Positions 1 to 10,777 of a stretch of 64,000 nt of DNA are shown piece after piece. The stretch is from Dipteris shenzhenensis (Eukaryota; Polypodiophyta; Polypodiopsida; Gleicheniales), in assembly GCA_047967505.1 (NCBI GenBank), contig CM106538.1; one strand, given 5' to 3'. Position numbers and translations under genes: made by a program. Position 1 is the first letter of the stretch, and the number at the start of each line of letters is the position of its first letter. The notes below the pieces were generated by a model. It was not told the DNA's origin, ran no database searches, and saw only the letters and a program-made list of their open reading frames with translations.

Positions 1-1190
1 CGAACACCCCGGATCCCTGTCGACCTCGCCCGAAGATAGTAAGTCATCGCCTCGGCGAAGAAGAGAAACAGGTAAGGAGCGAGGGGGCAACCCTGACGCA
101 CTGATCTCTCCAATCGAAATCGCTCTCCCATCCTGCCGCCGATGATGACCCTGCTGGAAGCTGTCATGTATAACGCTGAGATACCCTGAATCCATCCTAC
201 TGGGAATCCAAGTCTCTCCAAAGTACCCTCCAGGAAGGACCAGTCCACTCGATCGTAGGCCTTCTCAAAGTCGAGAAGTAGGATGGCTAAGTGCAACCCG
301 CTGTGCTGAGCCCACTCCGTAGCCTCTGAGAAGGTGAAGACATTATCTAGGATACTACGATCCTGGACAAAGCCTATCTGAGTGTCATGAATGAGGTCAG
401 GAAGTAGTGGCCGAACTCTGGCGCTGATCATCTTGGCAAGGATTTTATAGGCAGTGGTGAGGAGAGTGATCGGGCGCCACTGACGGATCTGCTGTCGATC
501 TCCTCCCTTCGGGATGAGGCAAATCAATCCCGAAGAGAGGCTCTCTGGCATATGTCCGCTGCTGAAAATCCTCTGGAGGGCTGCTAGGAGGGGCTGATGG
601 ATCTGATCCCAGAAAGAGGTGAAGAAAGCGCGAGAAAGCCCATCCTCGCCAGGGCATTTCTGCCCATCGATGGCCATCAAGGCCTCCTGCATCTCAACAG
701 TGGTGAACGGTGACATCAGCGTCGTCTGCATGCTGGGCTGAACAAGGGCCGGAATGTGCCTCCACACCTCCTCGCGGGAACGTCTAGTATGGGGGGCAAG
801 CTGCTCCTACTGGAAAAGAGTCCTGTAGAAGTCGGTAGCCAACCCCAAGACCTCTTCCAAGTTGGTAATGATGTGCCCCTCCGCTGTCCTAAGACTCCGG
901 AGCTGGTCACCTGCTGCCCTCTGGCCATGCATCCTGAAGAACTCTTTGCTCATCCGGTCGCCCTTCCGAGCCCAGTAGGAGAGGGAGGCGTGATAAGAAA
1001 ACTCTGAGCGACGCTGGAGAGTCTCCTCAAGAAGGGCTTTGGCTCGAAGGGCCCGGATCCGAAGCTCCTCCGAACCCGGAGCTGCCTGTTGGAGTCGCTG
1101 AATGGAGGTGAGGTCCCTACGAAGAGCTCTCTCTCAACCCCACCACTCCTGGCGAACCTGAAGGGCTGCGAGCTGACAAATCTGGCTAGA
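1..1190 (-). pseudogene. LINE (L1-like) ORF2 reverse transcriptase, partial at window edge
   Basis: Reverse transcriptase of a plant L1-like non-LTR retrotransposon, which would copy the element RNA at the nicked target. Reading the minus strand, a conserved frame shows KCPGEDGLS, then LIPKGG, RPITLLTTAYKILAK, a GFVQDRSILDN block, motif A as LLLDFEKAYDRVDW (about 240-300) and motif B as RQGCPLAPYLF (about 60-100). The catalytic YADD box and everything after it lie beyond base 1. The frame continues from the endonuclease at 1194-2100, so both belong to one ORF2. In-frame stops and shifts upstream (about 660-1190) show it is dead. Identity as LINE RT is firm; the exact clade is inferred. Confidence 0.9.
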
Positions 1191-1193
1191 CTC

Positions 1194-2103
1194 CTACAGA
1201 GCCTGCGCCACCGACTCTACCAAATCCACGCACTCGCCCCAATCTCTGTCCCAAAGGCTACCGATACTACTGCGCACCTCCTCCCTAGAGAAGATGGAAT
1301 CAGGAATCCTGAACGAACGGGGAGGAAGGGACTGAGCTGCCGAGTCTAGTGATAAGAGCACTGGCGCATGGTCGGAGAGCGTCGTCCCTGGCACTACACC
1401 CACCTGACCACCTCTGCTGATGGCCCAATCACTGACATAAAATCTGTCCAGTCTCTCCAGGAGTCTGCCCCCTTCCCTGCGGAAGCCCCACGAGAAGTCC
1501 AAGCTCCCGTGCCATCGGCGGAAGGACGGGTCTCTCCAGCTGTCCCTACCTCCTATCACGAAGAGAAAGGAGTCCCAAGCGGACTGCTCTGCCTGAGCTA
1601 TACCTGTAAACTCTGGTCCTCTGCCCTGCTAGTCCTCCAAAGTCTCCAGATTGTTGAAGTCACCTCCAACAATCCACGAATCCATGTCTGGGAGAATTTC
1701 TGTGAGAGTCCTCCAGAAGGTGGCTCTGCGTCGGAGGTCTGTGGGTGCATAGATGTTGAGGATTCCTATTTTTGAGCCCTCCAACTCTAGGCCAACCCAA
1801 AGTGCACGGCCTGGGATCAACGTACCATGGCCAAAAACTCCCTGGGCAAACGACTCGCAAACGGAAGTGCAGACACCGCCACTCCTCCCCTGTGCACCGA
1901 TCAAGGGCTCCCAATAAGTGTGAGCGTCCACGGAGGATCTTCCCGTAGCTACGGGTATGAGCCGCTGAAAGCTTATGCTCCTAGAGCAGGAGTATATCCA
2001 AGCAACCAATCACTGCTGGTTGAAGTTCCTGTCTCAAGATGAGCTTCCTAGGACCACGGGTGCCCGAAGAATGAAACCCGTTCACGTTCCAGGAGACAAG
2101 GTG
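1194..2103 (-). pseudogene. LINE ORF2 apurinic-type endonuclease domain, broken
   Basis: N-terminal endonuclease of the same LINE ORF2, which nicks target DNA to prime reverse transcription. On the minus strand it starts near 2100 with SWNVNGFHSSGTRGPRKL, the usual N-terminal motif. It then passes GRSGGV, LNIYAPTD and VGGDFNNLETLED (about 1630-1890), and ends with RLDRFYVSDW and LSDHAPVLLSLD (about 1335-1440), including the catalytic SDH. The first part (to about 1930) is in a different frame from the rest, and a stop interrupts the domain near 1630, so the copy is inactive. It lies between ORF1 (2193-4136) and the RT, as expected for an intact L1-like order. Confidence 0.9.
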
Positions 2104-2192
2104 TAAGCTCATGATGAGGACTGGTAGGCTGCGAACAACTGTCTGCTCGCGGCTGAGGTCGATGAAGAGGCTGGTACTTCGGAGTGAAGGCG

Positions 2193-4136
2193 CTAACGCT
2201 TCTGTGAGGGTTTGGAGAGGGAGGCGGGGTTATCCTGCCCATTCTTCAAAACTTTTAGCAAAGGCGTGAGGCCTTTGGTGCCATGGACAAACGCTTTCTC
2301 GAGCCAACTCGAGATCTCTGAGGTAGTCATCCCGTAGAAGGCGCGAAGTTTCTGAGGAGTCCAGGCTCTGACATCCTGGGGGAGGGGCCACGACAGAGGG
2401 GGCCTGAGGATCACAATCAAGCTGAAACGCTTGGCGGCGCATCGCCACCGCAGGCGCACGTCACCCTCGGACCACTGAGTCTCAAGAAGCTGTCCACCCG
2501 ACGGGCCTATCCAGGAGCAAATTTGAGCATGCGTCTGCTCTCTGAGAGCCTCCCAAACCGAGTCGTCTGTCCAAATCTCGATGCCGTCGCTGAGAAAAGT
2601 GAAAGCAAAGATGGGGCCATCCCTCGGGGCCAAGGCTGCAATCTTCCCATCCGCCCCTTTACGCAGCAGGAAGATACTGATGTCGAGGCAAGCTGGGAAG
2701 GTCCCAAGGTCGGCCACATCCAAATAATCCCAGGGACCGGACCTGTAGAAGTCGCGAGGAAGCTCTCTCTCCTGGAGCTGAGGCCCGCCAGAATCTGCAA
2801 CTGAGGGGGCCGGGCTAGCAGACAAGGAAGACTGCTCCAGGGGTGGTGCAGTCTCGGGGTGCCCTGCCTGGGGTGAGGAAGGGGAAGGAGGTTGAGGGGT
2901 AGGCGACACAGACTCCACGGAAGCGACTAGCGGGGGGGGCGGAGGTGGGGGAGTGGGGGCTGCACGCGGCTGAGAAACCACCGATGAAGCTGACACTGCG
3001 GAAGAGCTGAGAGGGGCGGGGGAGGAGGGATGGGGCTGGGGCTGGGACTGGGGCTGAAGAGGAAGAGGCGGGGGTTGATGCTGCGGGTCGGAAGAAGGGG
3101 ACTGCGGCTGGGGTAGGGGCTGGGGCTGGGTGGAAGGGAGCAGGGGATCGGAAGAGAGGGGGACCTGAGGCTGCGGAGGGCGGGCTACAGACGAAGAAGA
3201 AGCTCTCCCAGGACCCTGGGGCGGCTGCCTGTCAGGTCTCTGAGGCGCTGCTGCAGGCTGGGTAACCTCTGCCTCCTTGCCTTTGTCAGAAGTCTTCTTA
3301 TTCTTTCCTCTTTTTCTTCTGACCTCGGTCCAGCCGCCAGCCACCTCTGGACCGGACTCCGGCTGCCTCTGCTCTTCCTGACGTGGCTGCCCGGAGGGAG
3401 GGGGAGGGGGCTGCGGGGGGGGGCGGGGGGGGCCGAGAGGAGCTGGAGAAGCGCGGACAAGTAGCAGCCAGGTGCCCAAAGCCATGACACCTCAGGCACT
3501 GGCCTGGCTGTTCTGTGACTACCATGCTCTGAGTAATGCTGCCAGCATCTATCACGATCTCAATCACTGCAGGGAGGGACGCAGGATCTGCCACACAGCC
3601 ACATGGACTCTGGGAGCTCCTGCCGCAGCAACCGCGTCGACGAAAGTGTCATGCATCACCCAGCCAAAGTGGGAACCCAGGTCCCTGACTATCGGCCACA
3701 ACTCAGCAGCAAGGCCTAGAAAAACTAGCGTCACTGGGTGGCGAGGTATGCGGAAACAAGCATCAAAGTCCGCTGCGTTGAATCCTCGGTACCAAGGGAC
3801 TATCATGATGATCTTTCCATCCACAAATGTGGGGGAACCAGCAATCAGGTTGCTCGCAGCTTTCGCAGTGGAGAGTTTAAGCCAGAATATGCCCCTTCCC
3901 ATAAGGGCCACCTCCTCGATGTGGCTGTCCTCTAGCATAAGAGTGGATTGAAGCCAATCCCTGATGGCTGGTCTGGAGGGAGAGTGTCCAATGACTCTGC
4001 CATAGACTGAAGTGTGGGCAAAGTCATTGGCAACCTGTTGTACCCGAGACGACTGTTGCTCTGTCAAGATCACGCGGTAGGCTTCTGGAGAGGGAGGGTC
4101 CGACTGGGCCTCCGGTTCTGGGCAGGGAGCCGCCAT
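2193..4136 (-). pseudogene. LINE ORF1 (gag-like, DUF4283-type plus CCHC zinc knuckle)
   Basis: RNA-binding ORF1 of the same LINE. The first 190 residues (4136-3564) look like the plant retroelement DUF4283-type domain. Next comes a zinc knuckle CLRCHGFGHLAATC (CX2CX4HX4C, about 3465-3510) in another frame. A long proline/serine-rich low-complexity segment and a conserved-looking C-terminal half (DFYRSGPWDYLDVADLGTF onward, about 2190-2770) follow in the first frame. The frame changes once near 3590 and back within the G-run at about 3413-3432, where homopolymer slippage is the obvious cause. The start codon at 4136 begins MAAPCPEPEAQ and is directly preceded by a GC-rich purine array. Domain naming is from memory of the family; zinc knuckle and order are seen directly. 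Confidence 0.85.
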
Positions 4137-4194
4137 ACCGCCAAGACAAACTGCGAGAACTCCGATGAGGAAAAGGCTGCCACCAAAAAAGGGG

Positions 4195-4540
4195 GGGAGT
4201 TAGACGAGGGATGGAGCCTGGGTGTGACGGAGGAGGATAAGGCGAGGCGAGGCGAGGCGGGGCGAAAGAAGAGGAGGCGATGGCGAGGTGAAGCAAGGCG
4301 GCGGGTATAGGGCGGGGGGGGCGAGGCGAGGGCGTGGCGAGGGCGAGGGCGAAGGCGGGGGCAAGGCGAGGGCGAAGGCGGAGGCAATGGCGAGGCGAAG
4401 GTGAGAGCGAAGGGTGAAGGCGAGGGCGGGGCAAGAGCGTGGCGAGGGCGGAGGGCGGAGGTCGAAGGCGAGGGCGAAGGGCGGCGGGCGGAGGCGAGGG
4501 CGAAGGGCGGAGGCGAGGGCGTGGTGGCGAGGGGCCCACC
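4195..4540 (+). repeat. GC-rich purine array of GGCGAGG/GAAGGC-type units
   Basis: About 345 bases of imperfect hexamer-like units on the plus strand (GGCGAG, GGCGAA, GGCGGA), almost free of T. The long ORFs across it (Pro/Arg/Ala/Ser on the minus strand) are products of the repeat, not genes. It sits exactly between the start of the LINE ORF1 (minus, 4136) and the truncated end of a gag fragment (4540). It could therefore be the LINE 5' leader or an expanded junction. Confidence 0.85.
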
Positions 4541-4544
4541 CCTT

Positions 4545-5812
4545 CATGACAGCATCATTAGGTGGCACATACATCTTCGCCGCCAAGACCCTCATCCTTG
4601 TGTACATCTCAGAGATGTTTTCTCCAGGCTTCATGGTGTCAGTGGACAACTCCTGGACAATTAAACTTCTCCAATTTGAAAGTCCGTAGAAACTCCTCCC
4701 TAGAGCTGTCCAAGTTTGAAAATGGTCAGCCGGAAATGGGCTTATACCATACATCGGCTGCATCCTCCAATGATGAAGGAAATATATGTAGAAAGGCATG
4801 CTCATTTTCCACACCCTTGGCTTTGCATGCTGTGAGAAACTTCCTCACATGAGCTTCTGCATCCTCATGTAGGTGACCTTTGAACTTCTGAGTCTTCACA
4901 TGGAATTTGTTAAGTAACTCCAGAAATCTTACTTTTTCTCCAGGACTGAGAACCATCGCACTCACCTCGGGAGCTGAGGCAAAAGGAAGAGCGGAAGGGC
5001 CTCCCGATGGAGCAGTACTCAATGTGGGTACTAAGGAGACATATGGTGGAGTGGATGATGAGACCACACCCCGTGCAGGAGACCACACTGGTGCAGTTAC
5101 TACTGATGTAGCCATAGTGGAGATAGACGGTACTGCATATGCTACTGCAGGCACTACCGTTGCGAAAGTAGATGGTGAAGACATGGGGAATGTGGGGGTC
5201 AATAGGGATGCGGAGGCAGTTGGGAAGGAGAAGGAAGGGATCGAAGCCATGTAGGATGGATAAGGACGAGGGAAGGGTAGAGATAATGGCAATGGTAGGA
5301 GCAAAAGGTGAACCCATGGGTGTCACGGATGTAGAAACTAGACTCGAGGGACCAGGGTTATGTATGGTAGACGAAATGGCAGCTTGACCACTGGATGTCA
5401 AGTCCGGCACTGAAGTGGGTACTACTCCCGTTGAAGTGGCTGCAGTGGCTGTTGATGAAGACATCGTTGCAACAGGAGCTAAGGGGCTGTCTTGACCTTG
5501 ATGCGCGTCTTCGTCCTTAGTACTTTCTTCTTTCACCCGTTCCCCGCTTTGTACTTCTTCTTCTCCAGAGTCGAGATTTGACCACCACTGATCTTGTTGG
5601 TCCAGATCGATGAGAGTCTCGATAAAGTTGCATGCTCTTGCTATAGCTCCATTAGGTTCACTTTGTGCTCTTCCTGAGGACTTTGCGAACTTCCATCTCA
5701 CGTAATGCTTTTTGTATCTAGTTTGGTCGGCCGGAAGTCTCCTCTCCACTCTCCTCGAGGACCTCCTAGTTCTCTCACTCGCTCCTTCAAGGATATCAGA
5801 ACTACTCGGCAT
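4545..5812 (-). pseudogene. LTR-retrotransposon gag (Retrotrans_gag-like), frameshifted
   Basis: Capsid-type gag of a probable Gypsy-class retrotransposon on the minus strand. The N-terminal half (5812 to about 5300) is charged and Ser/Thr-rich. The capsid-like core follows: SPGEKVRFLELLNKFHV, FKGHLHEDAEAHVRKFLTAC, SSLEDAADVWYKPISG (about 4726-4960), then FQTWTALGRSFYG and SEMYTRMRVLAAKMYVPP (about 4550-4720). This is the usual 'W...W..l...F...y' gag layout. Three frames are needed to read it, so there are at least two frameshifts. It ends abruptly at the purine array, so zinc knuckle, protease and polymerase are missing. A decayed primer site lies upstream at 5985-5996. Confidence 0.7.
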
Positions 5813-5984
5813 AAGAACTCTCTCCTCTAGGACCCTAGAACTCCACTTCTCTCTTGCTACTCAACAACACCAGCAGTGTCCCACTGTGATCGCCATAAGC
5901 TGTCTGAGGAGAGGGGTTCCTATCCTTCCGGAGGTGTTACCGGAGACCAAAGGCCGCTGGCGTGAGAAGCATGAGTGTTGCAAT

Positions 5985-5996
5985 GCTCTAATACAA
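5985..5996 (-). other. Decayed primer binding site (tRNA-iMet type)
   Basis: On the minus strand the sequence TTGTATTAGAGC matches the common plant primer site TGGTATCAGAGC at 10 of 12 positions. It lies upstream of the gag at 4545-5812 in the right orientation. The two bases just before it (CA on the minus strand, at 5997-5998) would be the end of a 5' LTR running to higher coordinates. Confidence 0.5.
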
Positions 5997-7329
5997 TGGA
6001 TCGCACGGAGTGCCCCATGCAGTGGTGTGCGGGTGTCGTAGGGTGTACTGCAGTGAACAACGATGTACGAGTGCACTATGCTAAATGACAATCACATGAG
6101 AACTCCACAACATAAGCATAAGAAGAAACGTTGTCATACACTAGTGAACAATCTCCATATCGAAAAGAGACAAGAAGAATGAGAAAGTGACCAAGATTAC
6201 CAAAGTACATATCACTGGACCAACACCTATAGGTCACAAGTCGCAAGTCACAAGAACACACAGGTCTATCCCCATAGTAGACAAAGGGGTACACACAGGT
6301 CTCTCCACACTCGAGCTCATAGCTCCAGCTCCTCACACTCTCCTCTTCCCCGCTCCAATGCCGAACGCCCAATGATGAATCCTCAATGCTCAATCTCAAA
6401 TCCCCTCTCCACCTTCTCCTTCATCCTCATCCCCTTGCCTTGGAGGGTCCCCTCTTCGCTAAGAATCTCTCCCCTTTTTCCCAATTGATCATCCTCCTAT
6501 CTCCTTAGCTGTTGAGGATAGTCGTTGCGTCGCTGGCTCTCTTGATGGCTCCGGTGACTTCCTGACCCCCTGACTTGCCAGCCTCTTCTAGCCACGGTGG
6601 TGTAAATACTCCATGTGCAGGTGAGCTGGATCACCGCACCACTCAACTACTAAACCACTGTGTAACTGTAAATACTCCTGACTGCTCCATGTGCTAAGCT
6701 CACTCTCCATGTGCGTAGCTCTCGATGAGATCACGCCTTGGGCATGGTACTCTTGTGGTTGACATGTGTCAACGCATGGTCGCCTCGGATAGTACTCCTA
6801 GATGAACCCATGTGGTCAACCCTTCGTGTCGTGTGGCTGACCTGTGTTGACACATGGTCAACATGTGTTCAATGCTTGAAGATAGCAACTGCATGGGGTG
6901 TCTATTGTAACATAGATCAAGTGTCTATGAGGGATGACGGGGATCATCACTCTAAGAATTTCCACCAAAATTCCTTTGAGTTGTTGCTTAGTTTTATTAA
7001 TTGCTCCTCGTTTTGATGGACAAAATCCTAAGTACCAGTCGACGATACTCACGCATCGTCTCTGGTTCGTTCGGAAGGCTATGCTTGGTCTCGAATCTAA
7101 GTTGGCGGCAGCAAAGAGCCTTACACTCACCATCGTACCAGCTATTGCAGGGTACAAAACCATGAGGCGGGGGGCAAGTGGAGCGTGGGAGGGGAAGGCG
7201 TGAAGGGCAGCCTCGCGAAGTGAAATAGTGTGTTCAGAGCGGCGTAATCCTCTAGTAGTGGTATGTGATCAATGTATGTGTGCAGTGTGTTTAGGCATGC
7301 AGAATACTTAGGTGAGAGATTACGGTCAA
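5997..7329 (-). other. Probable 5' LTR and unassigned flank
   Basis: No coding region can be supported here. If the primer site at 5985-5996 is real, the 5' LTR of the gag element begins at 5997 and extends upward, but I could not find its outer end. A cluster of imperfect inverted motifs (forms of TGTGTCAAC and GTTGACACA) lies at 6755-6870. ORFs of 60-107 codons show no recognisable domain. Confidence 0.35.
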
Positions 7330-7765
7330 TGTATGTGTCACGGTAGGTGGTGTGAGTGATAGGGGTGTGACCGATGGTGATTGGTGAGATGAGGGGTAGA
7401 GATGCTGAAGAAAAGGTAGGTATGGTATGCCCCTGGAGGGGGCCACGAAACAAAGAAGTCGGTGATACAAGATGTGAAGGTGATGTAGTCAACTACACTA
7501 GAGCCTCCCTCATGTGGGAAATAAGTGAAATCACCTGAAGAGGGCCATAAACTGAGATAATTGTAGATGATGATCATGTATCCTACCCATATCCAACTGT
7601 GCATGTCCATATTATGTGACTGGGGCATGTCTGTCAGTGGAGACTCGTATCACCTAGGTCAATGTCTGGTAGCAAGATAGCATTGTCTCGGAAGTCTAGA
7701 AGTGGTACGTGACATGCACCACCTCTCCTCGCATTGAAGTCCCCAACGAGGAGCATTTTTCGGGC
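7330..7765 (-). pseudogene. Endonuclease/exonuclease/phosphatase-type fragment of a second non-LTR element
   Basis: The minus strand reads MLLVGDFNARRGG (about 7720-7755), then after a stop SGDFTYFPHEGGSSVVDY and a decayed C-terminal stretch (about 7400-7540). The GDFNAR block and the G.FTY....G.S.VDY block are typical of the C-terminal half of the endonuclease fold in non-LTR retrotransposons of a type different from the LINE at 1-4136, whose block reads GGDFNNLE. In-frame stops and loss of the final SDH region mark it as a relic. No reverse transcriptase is attached. It could also come from a domesticated endonuclease-like gene, but the stops argue against that. Confidence 0.6.
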
Positions 7766-8384
7766 TCGAGAAGTCTACTTGTGCTTGAGGCTTAAGGACG
7801 CTTATTGTAAGCCTGCAACTGGTTCTGAGAATCGGCCTGAAGCAGCACCGGGACGTGGGAAGCTAAATTTTCTGCTATGATTGCTGAAGTAGCTTCTTCA
7901 TTGGACAAAGCAAGGGAATGCATTGCAGCAAGCAGTAAGCTTCTGCTCTACTCATCAGTGCTAAAGGGGTGCAACAGCTCTAGAACAGAGAGCTAAAAGA
8001 AGGAACAAAGATTCTTTGAATAGATAGCAAAGCTGCAACGATTCAGGGCAGGTATGATGAGACCTTTGTTTCACAATCTGTCTGCTTCATTGGATCTGCA
8101 AGGATCCAAAACCTTCAGTTCATAATCCATCTGCTCCATTGGATCTGGAAAGTTTTGGATCTAGAAGGATCCAAAACCTTCAGTTCATAGTTCCAATTCC
8201 TGTTTTTGTGAGAAAACTGCATGTGGAGAATTCCTGAAGATCTCACACGTCTACAAGCTCTCAACAAAGTTTGTGAATGTTTTTTTTTTTTTAAGTCGGG
8301 AGAGAAGGCATCTCCTTGTGACACGCGTGGAGTTGAATTTTTGCACCTCTCTTTACAAAGCTCTAAAAAGTAGTCAACAACATT
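7766..8384. other. Unassigned stretch with a short internal duplication
   Basis: No gene recognised. The 23-base string beginning GGATCCAAAACC is present at 8103-8125 and again at 8169-8191, each after a 'cattggatctg' motif, giving a local duplication with a period of about 66. A short plus-strand open stretch at about 7867-7990 reads like coding sequence but matches nothing I know. Confidence 0.5.
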
Positions 8385-8860
8385 GACTTTATGATTTACT
8401 CAAATGTTTGGCCCTATTTTCCTGTAAAAGGATCTCATATGCCTTGAGAAACTTGGCTGTGTTTTTCTAAGGATATTTACAATAAGTGTATGTCTCTATG
8501 TGGAGACAAAAAGCTCAAAGGCAAGGACACTTTCTCTTGGCGATTGTTGTCTGAGTCAAATTTGTGTTCTAAATGTGATGTTTACCCTTTAGTGGTTGAG
8601 AGGTTCAGTTGACGGAACTAAGAATCACACTTTGTCCATCAAGATGACTTTATAATTTACTCAAATGTTTGGCCCTATTTTCCAGTAAAAGGATCTCATA
8701 TGCCTTGAGAAATCTGGTTGTGTTTTTGTAAGGATATTTACAACAACTGTATGTCTCTATTTGGAGGGGAAAAAACTCAAAGGCAAAGGGCACTTTATCT
8801 TGGTGATTGCTATCTAAATGAAATTTCCGTTCTGTGTGTGAAATTTATCCTGAGTGATTG
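8385..8860 (+). repeat. Direct duplication (offset about 257) of a gag leader
   Basis: The segment from 8385 to about 8560 is repeated with scattered changes at 8642 to about 8820. Between the copies, 8605-8648 is a degraded version of the start of the following gag gene (compare 8967-9011: ttgacggaactaag...tcaagatga). The leader plus the gag start has therefore been copied once, with the very beginning of gag lost from the upstream copy. Confidence 0.75.
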
Positions 8861-8928
8861 AATTCATTATTGAGCATGCTTTCAAGCTGTCTTTCCTTTA
8901 ATTGCAGCAAGAATTATCTTGATAAAAG

Positions 8929-9684
8929 TTGATGGCTCCCGAAGGAAAATACTTCGACAAGAAGGATCAGTTTGACGGAACTAAGTACCACCCTTTCTCC
9001 GTCAAGATGAAGATGGGATTAATCGAGCAAGACAAGTGGGGGATAGTATCTAGAGCCAACAAGAAGCCTTCTGCTCATCAACCAGAAGACATGTCAGCTT
9101 GGGTGACCATGGATATGAAGACATTTCCTTCCTTCTCTCTGGTAGAATCTCAAATAGATCAAGTGGCTTCAGTAAATTCGTCACACGAACATGTATTTGG
9201 TCAAGTAACTGCAGCCCCTCAGTTGTTTCTTCGAGAGAACATATATCGTCTCAAAATGAATGGAGTTGTGAATGTGGCCGAATGTATTGGCAAGCTCCTT
9301 GCCTTGGTGGATCAACTTGCTGGTGCTAGGGTGACTGCAAGTGACGAAGAAGCTATGTTTGTTCTTATAACCAACATGCCTGATATTGCGAATCAATCTA
9401 CCTTAACAGTTAGTGATGCTGCTGCCGCTCTTATCCTGGAGGAGGCACGAGTTGCTTGAAGGAAGTAAAATGGCAAAGAAAAAGAGAGAAGTACTGACTC
9501 TTCAAAGGAAGAAAAAAGTAAAGGCCCATGTGAGTAAGCTCTCTTTGTGAAGAAGCCACATGTCTGCTACTATTGCAAACAACCGGGGCATGTCATTAAG
9601 GAGTGCCGCAAGAAGCAACGAGATGAGACGCTTAATCGTAAAGATACTGCATCTAGCCATGCTGCCAATCGTGCCAATGCTTAA
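8929..9684 (+). pseudogene. Copia-type gag (UBN2-like) with CCHC zinc knuckle
   Basis: Capsid protein of a Copia-class retrotransposon. The first 176 codons contain FDGTKYHPFSVKMKMGL (substrate-entry block of Copia gags), AECIGKLLALVDQLAGA, MFVLITNMP and a tail rich in Ala. The frame then meets TGA at 9457-9459, TAA soon after and another stop near 9540. It continues in the same frame to the zinc knuckle CYYCKQPGHVIKEC (about 9568-9609) and ends at 9684. Three stops make it non-functional. No protease, integrase or reverse transcriptase follows: a polypurine tract and LTR come directly after it. The start at 8929 (or 8932) is preceded by a splice-acceptor-like TTTAATTGCAG at about 8897-8908. 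Confidence 0.8.
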
Positions 9685-9790
9685 AGTATACTGTAGACTA
9701 TGTGGCTTTACACTTCTTTGTGATCAAACAAATTCTAGTAAGTCCTTAGTAATTCCCTGGTTAAAGCACACCCTGCATGGTATGGATATC

Positions 9791-9799
9791 AAGAGAGAG
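9791..9799 (+). other. Polypurine tract before 3' LTR
   Basis: AAGAGAGAG sits immediately before a TGTTGAGAAA LTR start at 9800, the arrangement used to prime plus-strand DNA synthesis in Copia elements. Confidence 0.6.
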
Positions 9800-10140
9800 T
9801 GTTGAGAAATATATGATCATAGTATCCAATTCCAATTGAGCTATGTATACCTAAGTGAAGTGGTTGTCTAAGGCTCAAGTTGTGTGCTAGTCATATGACA
9901 CATAAAAGTGCTATGTGGCAACAAATTGTAATTGCCTCCTTGCATGAGAAACACTTGGAGGAGTGCTTAGTGCAGAACAAGTGGACTCTTCCTCTTACTA
10001 TTTAAGGTCTTGTACATGAGTGTGTGAGACATCTTTGTGAGTTGTATCCTCTTAGTGATCAATACAATTTGTGTTGCTTTGTGACATCTTGCCTTCAGCT
10101 CTTGTCCATATTCGGATTTAACTTCTTTCAACTTTTATCA
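9800..10140 (+). mobile_element. Copia 3' LTR (candidate, 341 bp)
   Basis: Begins TGTTGAGAAATATATG and ends TTTTATCA, giving TG...CA termini. It holds a TATA-like CTATTTAAGG near 9997 and follows a polypurine tract and a gag gene. I found no matching 5' LTR upstream within the window, so the element is incomplete at its left end. The right boundary is by termini only. Confidence 0.6.
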
Positions 10141-10777
10141 ATTACAATGGTGTTTACTGATTTTAGGGATGACTATTGCGACCTGTCCTAGCAGCGCAAT
10201 CTTCACGTGTCTCTACCCTTACAAAAAGCCTATCTGAAGAAGATTGTAAAGATTGTAAAAGGAGCAACCAGCTTTTAGAAAAGTGCTTCCAGTGTTCGCT
10301 TGTTCACCATTGTAAACATTTTACGCTTGGCAGATAGGCTATAGAACATGTCTCATGGAAGGGCAGACAATGGTGGTTGGAGATTTGAAATTTGAATAAG
10401 AAGCAGAAAATTTAAAGCATTCTCATATTACCTGGTTCCATAATCAATAGTACTGTGCTTTTTGGCTGCTCAGGGGAACTTCTTTCAGTCCTTTTCTCAA
10501 TGAGGCTGTTTAGATAATGATGAAACCTTCTTTGGAAAAAAAAAAGATAATGATGAAACCCTTAGGAGCACTTGTTATTTGGTTGAGATATCATGCTTGC
10601 ATTACCAGCATTGCGTAATTCTGGTGTAAGATCTTTAATTTGTTGGAGACAATAATAATCTTTACATCCTATGGTTTTCCAGAGGTTAAAAAACAATGCA
10701 CACCTTCAGCACCCATCAAAATTATGTAGCCACCAACATAAATAAATCTGATATAAACTGAAGGTCCCTGCTTTTAC
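10141..10777. other. Intergenic or intronic stretch, nothing firm
   Basis: AT-rich and without a recognisable domain. A short plus-strand cysteine-rich reading (EEDCKDCKRSNQLLEKC near 10215-10290) was noted but has no support. If the MEB-like gene continues on the minus strand, this would be its intron after exon 4. Confidence 0.5.

Noticed and set aside
4024-4814. Pro/Arg-rich ORFs over 4195-4540
   Set aside because: Effect of the purine array; only the part beyond 4545 matches gag.
7867-7990. Short plus-strand coding-like reading (SAMIAEVASSLDKARECIAA)
   Set aside because: Only about 40 codons, no start or clear splice sites, no recognised relative.
10215-10300. Cysteine-rich plus-strand reading that might be a zinc finger exon
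   Set aside because: Very short, spacing does not fit a known finger, stop nearby.
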